Assembly (NCBI RefSeq): GCF_014762765.1
Contig: NZ_JABURH010000173.1
Coordinates: forward strand, 1 to 35,694
Length of the DNA stretch: 35,694 bases
Direction: 5' to 3'
DNA from: Alcanivorax sp.
GTDB taxonomy: Bacteria > Pseudomonadota > Gammaproteobacteria > Pseudomonadales > Alcanivoracaceae
The notes beneath the pieces are model-generated. The model was not told the DNA's origin, made no database searches, and saw only the letters and a list, made by a program, of their open reading frames with translations. Of this stretch, positions 1 through 9,132 are shown one piece after another. A program made the translations under genes and the position numbers. The first letter of the stretch is position 1, and each line of letters starts with the position of its first letter.

Positions 1-1010
1 CCCTGCTGCTCACGGTGCTGCTGGCTGCCGCCATCATGAGCCAGAACCTGGTGCCCATTCATATCGCGTTTATCCCCATCCTGGTACCACCCTTGCTGGA
101 AGTGATGCACCAGTTGCGACTGGACCGGCGGCTGGCCGCCTGTGTGCTCACCTTCGGGCTGATCACGCCCTATATGGTTTTGCCGGTAGGCTTCGGCAGT
201 ATTTTCCTGCATACCCAACTCGGCCCCAGCCTGGCAAAAGCGGGCCTTGAGATTCCCAAAGGAGAGCTCCCCCTGGCCATGCTGCTGCCCGCTGCAGGCA
301 TGGTAGTGGGGCTGATTCTGGCGTTTATCCGCTATCGTAAGCCCCGCGACTACCGGCCAGTAGAACTGCCGGGCGAAGAACAACATGCGCCGCTTTCCCC
401 TCGCAATGTGATCGTTGCCGCTATAGCACTGGCCGCCGCTCTGGCACTCCAACTTTACAGCGACTCCATTATTCTCGGGGCATTGGCAGGGTTTCTGGTG
501 TTTACAGCAGGGGGTGTGGTGCCCTGGCGGGAATCCCAGGATGCCTTTACCCAGGGCGTGAAAATGATGTCCCTGATCGGCTTCATCATGATTGCCGCCA
601 ACGGCTATGCCGCGGTGGTAGGCGCCAGCGGACAGGTGCCAGTGCTGGTGGAAAGCGTGACCAGTGGCCTGCAAAGTCCACCATTGGCCGCAGCGCTGTT
701 ATTGCTGCTCGGTCTGTTTGTGACGCTGGGGATTGGCTCGTCGTTCTCCACCATCCCCATCATCACCACCCTTTATGTACCGCTTTGCCTGGCACTGGGT
801 TTCTCACCGCTGGCCACCGCCGCCCTGGTCGGCAGCGCTGCCGCGCTGGGAGATGCGGGCTCCCCGGCCTCAGACTCCACGCTGGGGCCCACCGCCGGCC
901 TGAATGCCGATGGCCAGCACGACCATATCCGCGACACGGTGATTCCCACTTTTATTCATTACAACCTGCCATTGATTGCCGCAGGCTGGCTGGCCGCCAT
1001 GGTGCTCTGA
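1..1010 (+). CDS. Na+/H+ antiporter family (NhaC/YuiF-like) membrane protein, 5'-truncated by window edge
   Basis: Frame stays open to position 3 upstream of the GTG at 15; multiple TM segments; C-terminal [27 protein letters not shown] motif typical of the family. Confidence 0.75.
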   Translation, partial: LLLTVLLAAAIMSQNLVPIHIAFIPILVPPLLEVMHQLRLDRRLAACVLTFGLITPYMVLPVGFGSIFLHTQLGPSLAKAGLEIPKGELPLAMLLPAAGMVVGLILAFIRYRKPRDYRPVELPGEEQHAPLSPRNVIVAAIALAAALALQLYSDSIILGALAGFLVFTAGGVVPWRESQDAFTQGVKMMSLIGFIMIAANGYAAVVGASGQVPVLVESVTSGLQSPPLAAALLLLLGLFVTLGIGSSFSTIPIITTLYVPLCLALGFSPLATAALVGSAAALGDAGSPASDSTLGPTAGLNADGQHDHIRDTVIPTFIHYNLPLIAAGWLAAMVL

Positions 1011-1036
1011 ACAGAGAGCCTGCTACCTTGACCGTT

Positions 1037-1112
1037 GCATGCTTGCTCGCAAGGCGACGCTTTCAGGCATCGTTTTTAAACTGTCCCTTCGCCTTGTGAA
1101 CAAGGCTCCAGC
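1037..1112. repeat. REP/REPIN-like element, GTAGGAGC family (degenerate)
   Basis: GCATGCTTGCTCGCAAGGCGAC and inverse TTCGCCTTGTGAACAAGGCTCCAGC. Confidence 0.55.
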
Positions 1113-1133
1113 GGGGTTAGGGAGACTGGCGGC

Positions 1134-1412
1134 TTATTTACTCTTCCACATCCGGGCCACCGCCTTGTCACTGCCCAACAGGCCCACCACTTCACACACC
1201 AGACCTACCGCCAGGAAAACAGCGACAGGAATCAGCCCGCCATACAGCTGTGCCACCAACGTTGCCGCCATGGCCCCGATGGCAAGCACCAGAAACAATG
1301 TACCCACCACAATCAGAATTTTCCGATGCGAGGGGCGATAGGCATAGCTGTCATCACCAGACTCAAAAGGGGTGAGAATGGGAGAGAAAACTTTGCGCAG
1401 AGACTCTTTCAC
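1134..1412 (-). CDS. small hypothetical membrane protein (92 aa, two predicted TM segments)
   Basis: Intact ORF with two hydrophobic stretches between an intergenic repeat and a terminator. Confidence 0.55.
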   Translation of the reverse strand: MKESLRKVFSPILTPFESGDDSYAYRPSHRKILIVVGTLFLVLAIGAMAATLVAQLYGGLIPVAVFLAVGLVCEVVGLLGSDKAVARMWKSK

Positions 1413-1520
1413 TGGTTAACACCGACTAAAGGTTTTGATGGATGCCCCACCACCCGGTGAGGCGAAGAATAACGGCACCACTGCATGGTGACGCATGAAA
1501 ATATTTCTACGATAAATCGC

Positions 1521-1548
1521 AAAAAGGCGCCACTGGCGCCTTTCTTTT
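1521..1548. terminator. Rho-independent terminator downstream of AraC-family gene
   Basis: AAAAAGGCGCC-ACT-GGCGCCTTTCTTTT; stem GGCGCC with T-tract in both orientations. Confidence 0.75.
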
Positions 1549-1573
1549 GCTTTCACTTTTCAACTCGCAACGC

Positions 1574-2593
1574 TCAACTGTTCTCCGCCGCGTCTTCTTC
1601 CGCCTTCAACTTGCGGTACTCAATCGGGGTCATGCCGACCCAGCGCTTGAAAGCCCGGTAGAACGTGGACGGTTCCGAGAAGCCGGTGAGATAGACGATT
1701 TCATCGATGGATTCCTCGGTACCGGCAAGAAGGCGTTTGGCCAGGCGACAACGATAATCAGCGACCAGCTGGTTGAAGTTGGTGCCGGCATCGGCCAGCC
1801 GGGTGCGTAACTGACGGGCCTTGATGCCCAGGCGCTCGGCCACTTCTTCCAGATTGGCATGGCCGGATTCCAACAGCTCGCCGATCAGCCGGTTGACCTG
1901 GGCCACCAGATCCTGCTTTTCCAGACGCGCCACCTGCTCACTGGCAAGCTGCTCGTGCAGGTGCAACAGTTCCGGCTCATGGTGGGCAGACGGCAGATTC
2001 ATGACTCGGGCATCGAAGTACATACCAATGCTCGGCATGTCGAATTTCACCGGGCAATCGAACAGACGCTCGTATTCCTGTTTGTCTGCATGGCGGGTAT
2101 GACCAAAATGCACTTCCAAGGGCTCAAAAGCCCCGTCGGTCACAAAGCGGAAAAATTTGATCACGCCCATCATCATGCATTCGTTGAGATGGCTGAGGCG
2201 TTTGCTCCAGATCATCTGCTTGAGGAAGACACGATCACCTTCTTCAAACAATTCCCCCTGGGCGGCATCGGACAGCAGGCGCTGGTAATCCAGAGCTCGC
2301 TTTAGACCTTCACCAAAGGTGGGGCTGGAGAGGAACAGGTATTCGAGCACCTGGCCCTTGTAGACCGGAATATGCTCCCCCAGATGCAGGCCGATGTGCT
2401 CATCACCGGACACCTTCTCCAGGGCCTGCCAGAACCATTCCTGGGCGTCATGGGGCGTACGCAGGTCCGGTACCTGAAGGATGGATTTGTCGAGACCGAC
2501 TTCTGCCAACACGGCATCGGCATCAATACCGGCGTTAATCATGGCCTTGTAGGCCATTCGCAACAGCACACCGGAATCTGTCATTTCTGCCAT
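1574..2593 (-). CDS. AraC family transcriptional regulator (arabinose-binding-type N-terminal domain plus C-terminal HTH)
   Basis: C-terminal RLAKRLLAGTEESIDEIVYLTGFSEPSTFYRAFKRWVGMTPIEYRK is a classic AraC HTH. Confidence 0.92.
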   Translation of the reverse strand: MAEMTDSGVLLRMAYKAMINAGIDADAVLAEVGLDKSILQVPDLRTPHDAQEWFWQALEKVSGDEHIGLHLGEHIPVYKGQVLEYLFLSSPTFGEGLKRALDYQRLLSDAAQGELFEEGDRVFLKQMIWSKRLSHLNECMMMGVIKFFRFVTDGAFEPLEVHFGHTRHADKQEYERLFDCPVKFDMPSIGMYFDARVMNLPSAHHEPELLHLHEQLASEQVARLEKQDLVAQVNRLIGELLESGHANLEEVAERLGIKARQLRTRLADAGTNFNQLVADYRCRLAKRLLAGTEESIDEIVYLTGFSEPSTFYRAFKRWVGMTPIEYRKLKAEEDAAENS

Positions 2594-2612
2594 GCGTTCT
2601 GCCTTGTCCCCA

Positions 2613-2649
2613 AATAAAAAAAGCTACTCTCAGATCGACTGAGAGTAGC
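2613..2649 (-). terminator. Strong terminator downstream of the desaturase gene
   Basis: GCTACTCTCAG-ATCGA-CTGAGAGTAGC perfect 11-bp stem; on the minus strand followed by TTTTTTTATTT. Confidence 0.85.
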
Positions 2650-2718
2650 ATAAGGATGGCAGGGCCGGAACCAGCGCAGCACCGGCCCGAACCAGGAGAT
2701 CAGACCGCTTTGAAGCGA

Positions 2719-3876
2719 TCAGGCAGCCTTGCGGGTTTCTGACTGCGGTTCACGGGTCAGGGATACCACTTTGGCACGCAGACCATCGAGTGGGCCCTTG
2801 TCGCTGCCGCCCTTAGTCTTGCTGGGCAAAGACAGCTTGAAGATACGCTTCCACACACTCAGAGACTGCTTCACGAACGAGCCGGTGTTATACGGCAGGC
2901 CGTGCTTTTCACAGATGGCACGCACTTCCGGCGCAATTTTCGCGTAACGATGGGCCGGCATGTCCGGGAACAGATGGTGCTCGATCTGGAAGCTCAGGTT
3001 GCCGCTCATCACGTGCATCAGACGACCGCCTTCAAAGTTGGCAGAGCCCAGCAGCTGGCGCACATACCACTGACCGCGGGTCTCGTTCTCGATCACGGAT
3101 TCCGGGAACTGCTCTACCTCTTCCGGGAAGTGACCGTTGAAGATCACCTGGGACGACCACAGGTTGCGCGCCAGGTTGGCGGTTACATTACCGGCGAACA
3201 CGAAGGGCGCAAACGGGCCAGCCAGAGCCGGGAACAGCAGATAGTCCTTAAACAACTGTTTGCGCATCTTCTTCCAGGTCGGCTTGAACTCCGCTTTCAG
3301 CTCTTCCTTGGTCTTGGTCTTGTAGACCAGGTAGTCCTCCAGCTTGAGGCTCTGGATCGCCACAAAGTGCTGGAAGAAGGTGGCCAGAATACCTGCCAGG
3401 ATCGGGTTGAACAGGAAGCGGGCTTCCCACTCCTGGTCTTCCGACATGCGCAGGATGCCGTAACCAATGTCATGGTCCTTGTCGAGCACGTTGGTGAAGG
3501 TGTGATGCTCGAAATTGTGAGTCTGCTTCCAGGCCGTGTTGGTACAGGTGTTGTCCCAGTCAAAAACCTTGGAGTTAATGGCCGGGTCACCCATCCAGTC
3601 GTACTGGCCGTGCATCACGTTATGACCGATTTCCATGTTATCCAGGATCTTGGAGGCAGACAGACAGGCCACACCGGCCAGCCATGCCGGCGGCAGGAAA
3701 CCCGCCATCAGCAGGCCACGACCAGCCACTTCCAGACGACGCTGACGCTTGATCAGAGTACGGATGTAGTTGGCATCTTTTTCGCCCAGGTCCGCCATTT
3801 CCCGATTACGGATGGCATCCAGTTCCTGGCCAATGGTCTCGAATTGTTCGGCGGTCAAGTTGCTGAAAATACTCAT
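2719..3876 (-). CDS. membrane fatty acid desaturase (delta-9 type, DesA3/DesB-like)
   Basis: Histidine boxes HNVMHGQYDW, HNFEHH and QIEHHLFPDMPAHRY; adjacent ferredoxin reductase and TetR regulator. Confidence 0.9.
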   Translation of the reverse strand: MSIFSNLTAEQFETIGQELDAIRNREMADLGEKDANYIRTLIKRQRRLEVAGRGLLMAGFLPPAWLAGVACLSASKILDNMEIGHNVMHGQYDWMGDPAINSKVFDWDNTCTNTAWKQTHNFEHHTFTNVLDKDHDIGYGILRMSEDQEWEARFLFNPILAGILATFFQHFVAIQSLKLEDYLVYKTKTKEELKAEFKPTWKKMRKQLFKDYLLFPALAGPFAPFVFAGNVTANLARNLWSSQVIFNGHFPEEVEQFPESVIENETRGQWYVRQLLGSANFEGGRLMHVMSGNLSFQIEHHLFPDMPAHRYAKIAPEVRAICEKHGLPYNTGSFVKQSLSVWKRIFKLSLPSKTKGGSDKGPLDGLRAKVVSLTREPQSETRKAA

Positions 3877-3940
3877 GTGCTTTCTCCTTAAACCCGGTTT
3901 GAAGATTCGTCCTGTGACGCTTCGGTTTGGGTGAATCCGT

Positions 3941-5068
3941 TTAGATGTCCAGGGTCACCGTGCCCACCGGCACGCTGACGCAAATTTGAATGTCTTCTTC
4001 GCCACTGCTGATCTCGCCGGTGCGGATATCGCGCACGTCACCGGCCGTCTTGCGGCAGGTACAGGCGTGGCAGATGCCCATGCGGCAACCGGATTCCGGG
4101 GTCAACCCGGCGGACTCGGCCTGCTCCAGCAGGGTGGCGCCATTGTTGATGGCCATTTTTTCACTCTGTACGAAACGCACTTCGCCTTCCGCGCTGTCGC
4201 TTTCGATCTGCGGCGCCGCCAGGGTGAACTGCTCCTTGTGCAGCCGCTCTGCCAGGCCGTCCTCTTCCCAGACTTTTTCCACCGCAGCCATCATCGGCGG
4301 CGGGCCACACAGAAAAGTGGTTGCCTGTGCAAATTCCGGCGCAGCAATGTACAGATGTTCACGGGAAAACAGGCCGGACAGTTCGCCCTGTTCACCCTCA
4401 TCATTGAAGCAGCGCACCAGGGTCACGTTGTCGTGGGTCCGTGCGATCTCGTCCAGCTCGCTGGCATAGATCATGTCGGCGGCGCTGTTGGCGTAATGCA
4501 GGAAAGTGATCGGGCCGCTGAAGCCCTCATCACAAAGGGTGCGCAGCATGGACATCACCGGGGTGATACCGCTGCCACCACTGATCAGCAGCACCTGCTC
4601 CGGGCGTTCTTCCGGCAGGGCGAATTCGCCGTCCGCCTGGGACAGCAACACCACATCACCCACACTCAGTTGTTCACGCAGGTGACGGGAAACAAAGCCG
4701 TTGGCGTGCACTTTGGCGGTCAGCTCGATGCAGCCGTCGGCGCGGTGCAGGGAGTTGGCCGGTGAATAACAGCGGGTCTGGCGCTTGCCATCGATGGTCA
4801 CGGAAAGTTGCACGAACTGACCGGGAACAAAGCCTTCCCAGTTGTGATTGGGGCGCAGGGTCAGAGTCACGCTGTCATTGGTCAGGTAACGCACGGCTTC
4901 TACCTTGGCGCGCACCTCTTTAACGGACCACAGCGGATTGAACACTTCCAGATAACGGTCAACGCCGTGGGGATAGGAAAGAATATCCGCCACACGGGAC
5001 TGCAGCAGGCGGGTCAGGCCTTGCTGAAAACGGCTGGAGGTCTGTGTCATTGCGTTCATTGGGTTCAT
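3941..5068 (-). CDS. ferredoxin reductase with FAD/NAD domains and C-terminal 2Fe-2S ferredoxin domain; desaturase electron-transfer partner
   Basis: RCYSPANS (FAD), GGSGITPVMSML (NAD) and CRMGICHACTCRK (2Fe-2S). Start moved downstream of the ORF-track start at 5116 because that start covers a regulatory palindrome; exact ATG uncertain (5068, 5059 or 5050). Confidence 0.88.
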   Translation of the reverse strand: MNPMNAMTQTSSRFQQGLTRLLQSRVADILSYPHGVDRYLEVFNPLWSVKEVRAKVEAVRYLTNDSVTLTLRPNHNWEGFVPGQFVQLSVTIDGKRQTRCYSPANSLHRADGCIELTAKVHANGFVSRHLREQLSVGDVVLLSQADGEFALPEERPEQVLLISGGSGITPVMSMLRTLCDEGFSGPITFLHYANSAADMIYASELDEIARTHDNVTLVRCFNDEGEQGELSGLFSREHLYIAAPEFAQATTFLCGPPPMMAAVEKVWEEDGLAERLHKEQFTLAAPQIESDSAEGEVRFVQSEKMAINNGATLLEQAESAGLTPESGCRMGICHACTCRKTAGDVRDIRTGEISSGEEDIQICVSVPVGTVTLDI

Positions 5069-5074
5069 CCCTGT

Positions 5075-5134
5075 AAGTGAACAGTTGTACGCATTATTCA
5101 TAGACCCACTATTCAAGTCAACACCTGTACACTT
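5075..5134. promoter_or_regulatory. two tandem FabR/DesT-like operator palindromes upstream of the desaturase electron-transfer gene
   Basis: AGTGAACAGTTGTACGCA (from 5076) and AGTCAACACCTGTACACT (from 5116), both resembling AGYGWACANNTGTWCRCT. Confidence 0.6.
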
Positions 5135-5360
5135 AATTTTGTAAACACCTGCATTATCATGCAGTTACACATGTTTTTTGCGCACCAGTTGCATCACGGC
5201 CTCACAACGAGGAGAATTTACAGCGTATTTTCAGGGTCTGTTGGTGCGTAATGCCCACCAGCACCCCGGCACTTTCCTGCCCGAGCGACCGGAAACGGGG
5301 TAACGAGACTGCCGGCCAGGCCTGGCCAACGACCTGAAACCCCACGCAGAGGCGACCGGA

Positions 5361-6008
5361 ATGACCAAGGAAAGCACCAGCAGAACCCGCAAGCCGAAAC
5401 GGGGCCAAACCCGTGAAGCACTGATGGCAGCGGCGCTGGATCTGGTCGTCAAGAAGGCTCCCTTCTCCAGCCTCAGCCTGCGCGAAGTCACCAAACGGGC
5501 CGGCGTGGTACCCACTGCCTTCTACCGGCATTTCCCGGATATGAGCGCCCTGGGCCTGACTCTGCTGGATGAATCCTTCCGTACCCTGCGCCATATGATG
5601 CGCCAGGTGCGCCAGGAAGAGCTGCCCAATGAGCGCATGCTGCGCGGCTCCCTGGAGGTGTATTTCAACTATGTCCGCAATAACCGCGCCCATTTCCTGT
5701 TTGTGTCCAAGGAACTGGCTGGCGGCACCCCCACCATGCGCAACGCCATCCGCCGGGAAATCCGCATGTTCACCAACGAGCTGGCCATGGACATGGCCCG
5801 CTTCCCGTTCCTTAACCATGTGAATGCAGAAGACCTGCAAATGATGGCCGGCCTGGTGGTCAACAACGTGACCGCCCTGACCCAGGAAATGCTGGAACTG
5901 GAAGAAGACGACGAGTTCGGCCAGAACCAGGTACTCGGCACTGCAGAAAAACAGTTGCGATTGATCTATTTCGGGGTCGGTATGTGGAAGTCCAAACCGG
6001 ATCAATGA
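5361..6008 (+). CDS. TetR family regulator of unsaturated fatty acid synthesis (DesT/FabR-like)
   Basis: N-terminal TetR HTH (LSLREVTKRAGVVPTAFYRHFPDM); divergent from the desaturase/reductase genes. Confidence 0.87.
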   Translation: MTKESTSRTRKPKRGQTREALMAAALDLVVKKAPFSSLSLREVTKRAGVVPTAFYRHFPDMSALGLTLLDESFRTLRHMMRQVRQEELPNERMLRGSLEVYFNYVRNNRAHFLFVSKELAGGTPTMRNAIRREIRMFTNELAMDMARFPFLNHVNAEDLQMMAGLVVNNVTALTQEMLELEEDDEFGQNQVLGTAEKQLRLIYFGVGMWKSKPDQ

Positions 6009-6125
6009 TCCCGGCTTCCCTCCCTTCCTGCTCGCCAGCAAACCTCCGTCACAGTTTTATTTTGGTGTGCTTCAGTCCCTATACACCTTGTCTGCGCGGC
6101 CAATAGCGCGCCGCTTACCCTGCTC

Positions 6126-6192
6126 TATACTCCCCACAGTTTCATGATCTTTACGCCTCTGTGAGCAACAACGCAGGGACATAAAGATCATG
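6126..6192 (+). promoter_or_regulatory. candidate promoter (TATACT) and leader with 11-bp inverted repeat upstream of the MaoC-like gene
   Basis: TATACT at 6126-6131; CATGATCTTTA (6143-6153) and TAAAGATCATG (6182-6192) are perfect reverse complements. Confidence 0.4.
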
Positions 6193-6233
6193 GGTCTGAG
6201 ACCACCACACGACCAACGGGAAAGGATCGAGTA

Positions 6234-7103
6234 ATGAGTGAGGTAAAATTCCGCGAACTGCGCAACGCGCCCCCCATGGTGATCAACTTCGCCAAGGCGG
6301 TAATGCGCGCCACCGTAAAGCCGGGCAGCAACCCCACCCTGCCGGAAATCGGCCTGCGCCTGAATGATGTGGCTCTGGACGAAAAACACCTGGCGGCCTA
6401 CCGCAAGGTGTGTGGCTTTGCCGCCGACGGCAAACTGCCGGTCACCTACCCGCACATGCATGCCTTCCCACTGCATATGGCCCTGATCCTCAGCGACGGC
6501 TTCCCGTTCCCGGCCATGGGCCTGGTGCACGTGCGCAACAGCATCACCCAGTATCGCCCCATCAGCGAGCGCGAGCAGCTGAACGTGAAATGCTTCCTGG
6601 GCAACCTGACCAAGGTAGACAAGGGCTACGAGTTCTCCATCTTCACCAGCATCAGCACCGGCGGTGAGCGGGTCTGGGAAAGTGAATCGGTAAACTTCTT
6701 CCGCAGCGGCGGCGGTAGCAGCAGCAAGAAGAAAGATGCGCCCAAGCCCCAGCCAGCCACCAACACCGTGGAATGGAAGGTTCCCGGCGATACCGGCCGC
6801 CGCTACGGCGCAGTTTCCGGAGACCGCAACCCGATTCACCTGTACCCGCTGTCCGCCAAACTGTTCGGCTTCAAGCGCCAGATCGCCCACGGCATGTGGT
6901 CCAAGGCCCGCTGCCTGGCCGAGCTGCAGAACCAGCTGCCCGAAGAAGCTTTCACGGTGGATGTGCAGTTCAAACTGCCCATGTTCATCCCTGCCACCGT
7001 GAAGTTCGAGAACAAGCCGGTAGACGGCGGCAGCGACTTCCGCCTGCTGGCCAAGGATGGCATCAAGCCGCACCTGGCCGGCCAGATCCGTCCGGCGGAG
7101 TAA
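6234..7103 (+). CDS. MaoC-like dehydratase / hotdog-fold protein
   Basis: YGAVSGDRNPIHLYPLSAKLFGFKRQIAHGMWSKA matches the MaoC hydratase motif. Confidence 0.85.
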   Translation: MSEVKFRELRNAPPMVINFAKAVMRATVKPGSNPTLPEIGLRLNDVALDEKHLAAYRKVCGFAADGKLPVTYPHMHAFPLHMALILSDGFPFPAMGLVHVRNSITQYRPISEREQLNVKCFLGNLTKVDKGYEFSIFTSISTGGERVWESESVNFFRSGGGSSSKKKDAPKPQPATNTVEWKVPGDTGRRYGAVSGDRNPIHLYPLSAKLFGFKRQIAHGMWSKARCLAELQNQLPEEAFTVDVQFKLPMFIPATVKFENKPVDGGSDFRLLAKDGIKPHLAGQIRPAE

Positions 7104-7135
7104 AACAGCGACAAGTTTCCAGCCACAAGCGGCAA

Positions 7136-7183
7136 CGCGGGCAGGGCCGTGCTAATCACATAGCGCCCTGCCCGCGTTTTTTG
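7136..7183 (+). terminator. Rho-independent terminator after the MaoC-like gene
   Basis: CGCGGGCAGGGC ... GCCCTGCCCGCG followed by TTTTTT. Confidence 0.85.
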
Positions 7184-7203
7184 TGGGTGGCTTGCAAAGA
7201 ACA

Positions 7204-7478
7204 GTAGGAGCGTCGCTCACGGCGCGATTCGAACCTTGCCGTAGGATGTTGATGTAGGAGCACCTCTTGAGGTGCGAACCGAGCGAAGCGAGGCGACAGA
7301 GATCAACGTCTATTCACCATGCTTTCTGGAACCTGTCGGGTTTTGAGATCCCTGATCGCCCTAGGGCCGATTTCCGCGCAAGCGCGGTTCGCACCTCGAG
7401 AGGTGGTATTCGCTTCCCTCACCCTTCTGGCCGCACGGAACTACGTGCGCTACTCCGCTACGCTCCGTTCCTACAGGT
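7204..7478. repeat. cluster of GTAGGAGC-type REP elements upstream of mnmH
   Basis: GTAGGAGC at 7204; GATGTAGGAGCACCTCTTGAGGTGCGAACC at 7251-7280; inverse GGTTCGCACCTCGAGAGGTGGTATTCG at 7386-7412; GTTCCTAC near 7468. Confidence 0.8.
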
Positions 7479-7502
7479 GCTCCGTCGCAATGCACAAGTA
7501 GA

Positions 7503-8639
7503 TTGCCGCTGACACCTGCACTAAACTCGCTTCCCATGCGCGACGATACCCGTGATTACCTGTCCCTGTTTCTGAACGACACGCCCCTGCTGGACGTGCG
7601 TGCCCCCGTGGAATTCGCCAAGGGCGCCTTCCCTGGCACCACCAATATTGCCCTGATCAACGACGACGAGCGCCACCAGATCGGCATCTGCTACAAGCAG
7701 CATGGCCAACAGGCGGCCATTGATCTCGGTAACCAGCTGGTCAGCGGCGAGGAGCGTGAACAGCGTATGCAGGCCTGGCAGCAATGGTGGCAGGCCAACC
7801 CGAACGGTTATCTGTATTGCTTTCGGGGCGGGCTGCGCAGCCAGACCACCCAGGCCTGGCTGCATGAAACCGGGATCGATGCGCCACTGGTCACCGGTGG
7901 CTACAAGGCCATGCGCCGCTTCCTGCTCGACGAGATGGAAGCCTGCATTGCCACCCTGCCCTTCGAGATCCTCTGCGGCCGCACCGGTTGCGCCAAGACC
8001 CGGGTCATCGAAAGCCAGGCCAATGCGGTGGACCTGGAAGGTCTGGCCCATCACCGTGGCTCCTCGTTCGGCCGACGCCCCGGCGGCCAGCCTACCCAGA
8101 TCGATTTCGACAATGCCCTGGCCATCGCCATGCTCAAGCAGCGGGCGCAGAACCCGGCCCAGGTATTACTGGAAGACGAAAGCAAGCTGATCGGCCGCTG
8201 CCACTTGCCCTTTTCCCTGCAGGACAAGATCAAGGCCTGCCCACGCATCATCATCAACGAGACGCTGGAATCCCGTGTGCAGGTCACTCTTGAAGATTAT
8301 GTGGTGGGCCCGCTGGAAGAATACCGCCAGCACTTCGGCGAACAGCAGGCTCTCCATTATCTCGGCGAAGAACTGCTCGCCGCCATGGACCGCATTCGCC
8401 GCCGCCTGGGTGGAATGCGCCATCAACAACTGCGCCAGCTACTCTCCGAAGCCCTGGCAGTCCAGGCCATCAGCGGGGATACCGGGCTCCACGAAGACTG
8501 GATCCGCGCTCTTCTACGCGACTACTACGACCCAATGTACGACTACATGCTCTCCCACCGAGAAGGCGAGATCGTATTTGAAGGCAGCCGCGACGAAGTG
8601 ATGGTGTTTCTGGATGCACGCCAGATGCATGACGCCTGA
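7503..8639 (+). CDS. mnmH: tRNA 2-selenouridine synthase
   Basis: Rhodanese domain with LLDVRAPVEFAKGAFPGTTNIALINDDER and YCFRGGLRSQ, followed by P-loop CGRTGCAKT; classic SelU/YbbB layout. Confidence 0.93.
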   Translation: MPLTPALNSLPMRDDTRDYLSLFLNDTPLLDVRAPVEFAKGAFPGTTNIALINDDERHQIGICYKQHGQQAAIDLGNQLVSGEEREQRMQAWQQWWQANPNGYLYCFRGGLRSQTTQAWLHETGIDAPLVTGGYKAMRRFLLDEMEACIATLPFEILCGRTGCAKTRVIESQANAVDLEGLAHHRGSSFGRRPGGQPTQIDFDNALAIAMLKQRAQNPAQVLLEDESKLIGRCHLPFSLQDKIKACPRIIINETLESRVQVTLEDYVVGPLEEYRQHFGEQQALHYLGEELLAAMDRIRRRLGGMRHQQLRQLLSEALAVQAISGDTGLHEDWIRALLRDYYDPMYDYMLSHREGEIVFEGSRDEVMVFLDARQMHDA

Positions 8640-8711
8640 CAATCAGCCTGCATGGGCTCTGCGCCCATCAAGCAGCCTCCAGCGCTACCGCCTCGTTACA
8701 GGGTAATGCGA

Positions 8712-8782
8712 GTCACGAGGTACGAGTTCCGAAATGCAACACCAAACCTGCCTTTAGCTCCTCGCAACTCGTTTCTCGTAAC
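8712..8782. repeat. inverted repeat of ACGAGTTACGAG type
   Basis: GTCACGAGGTACGAGTTCCGAA (8712-8733) versus CTCGCAACTCGTTTCTCGTAAC (8761-8782), 17/22 complementary. Confidence 0.6.
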
Positions 8783-8860
8783 TGTCTCCCCGCAGGGTGC
8801 GATGCATCATGCGAATCGCACCGCCCCGGCGATCAGCTGTCAGACACGCCTTCTGCCCTT

Positions 8861-8932
8861 GTAGGAAGCGATGTTTGTCGCGAAACGGTGGGCAGTGCGG
8901 TCATTATTCGCGATGCGAGCATCGCTTCCCAC
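8861..8932. repeat. REPIN-like element of the GTAGGAGC family
   Basis: GTAGGAAGCGATGTTTGTCGCGAAA ... TTCGCGATGCGAGCATCGCTTCCCAC. Confidence 0.7.
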
Positions 8933-9132
8933 AAACCCCTTACCCCCCTTTCAAGCTGGTCCCGGTCTCATCAGCACTTTTTCCTCCGCCCGTCGGTCGG
9001 CGAGCGGCATTCTTTGCTTTCCCTTCTGGTATCCCGCGTCTGGCGTTCTATAATCCCCCTGTCGTGTCTGGCCGGGCCCACGATGAGATGTTCACTTTGT
9101 CCGGTAAGCCTCCCTATTGAACGGAGTCAACA

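Noticed and set aside
2902-3891. 329-aa plus-strand ORF
   Set aside because: Antisense to the desaturase whose His boxes are clear; no domain signal.
5202-7073. 279-aa and 333-aa minus-strand ORFs (5202-6041 and 6072-7073)
   Set aside because: Antisense to the TetR and MaoC-like genes, which carry family motifs; shadow ORFs.
7267-7512. 81-aa and 60-aa ORFs upstream of mnmH
   Set aside because: Composed of REP-type repeat sequence, not a protein family.
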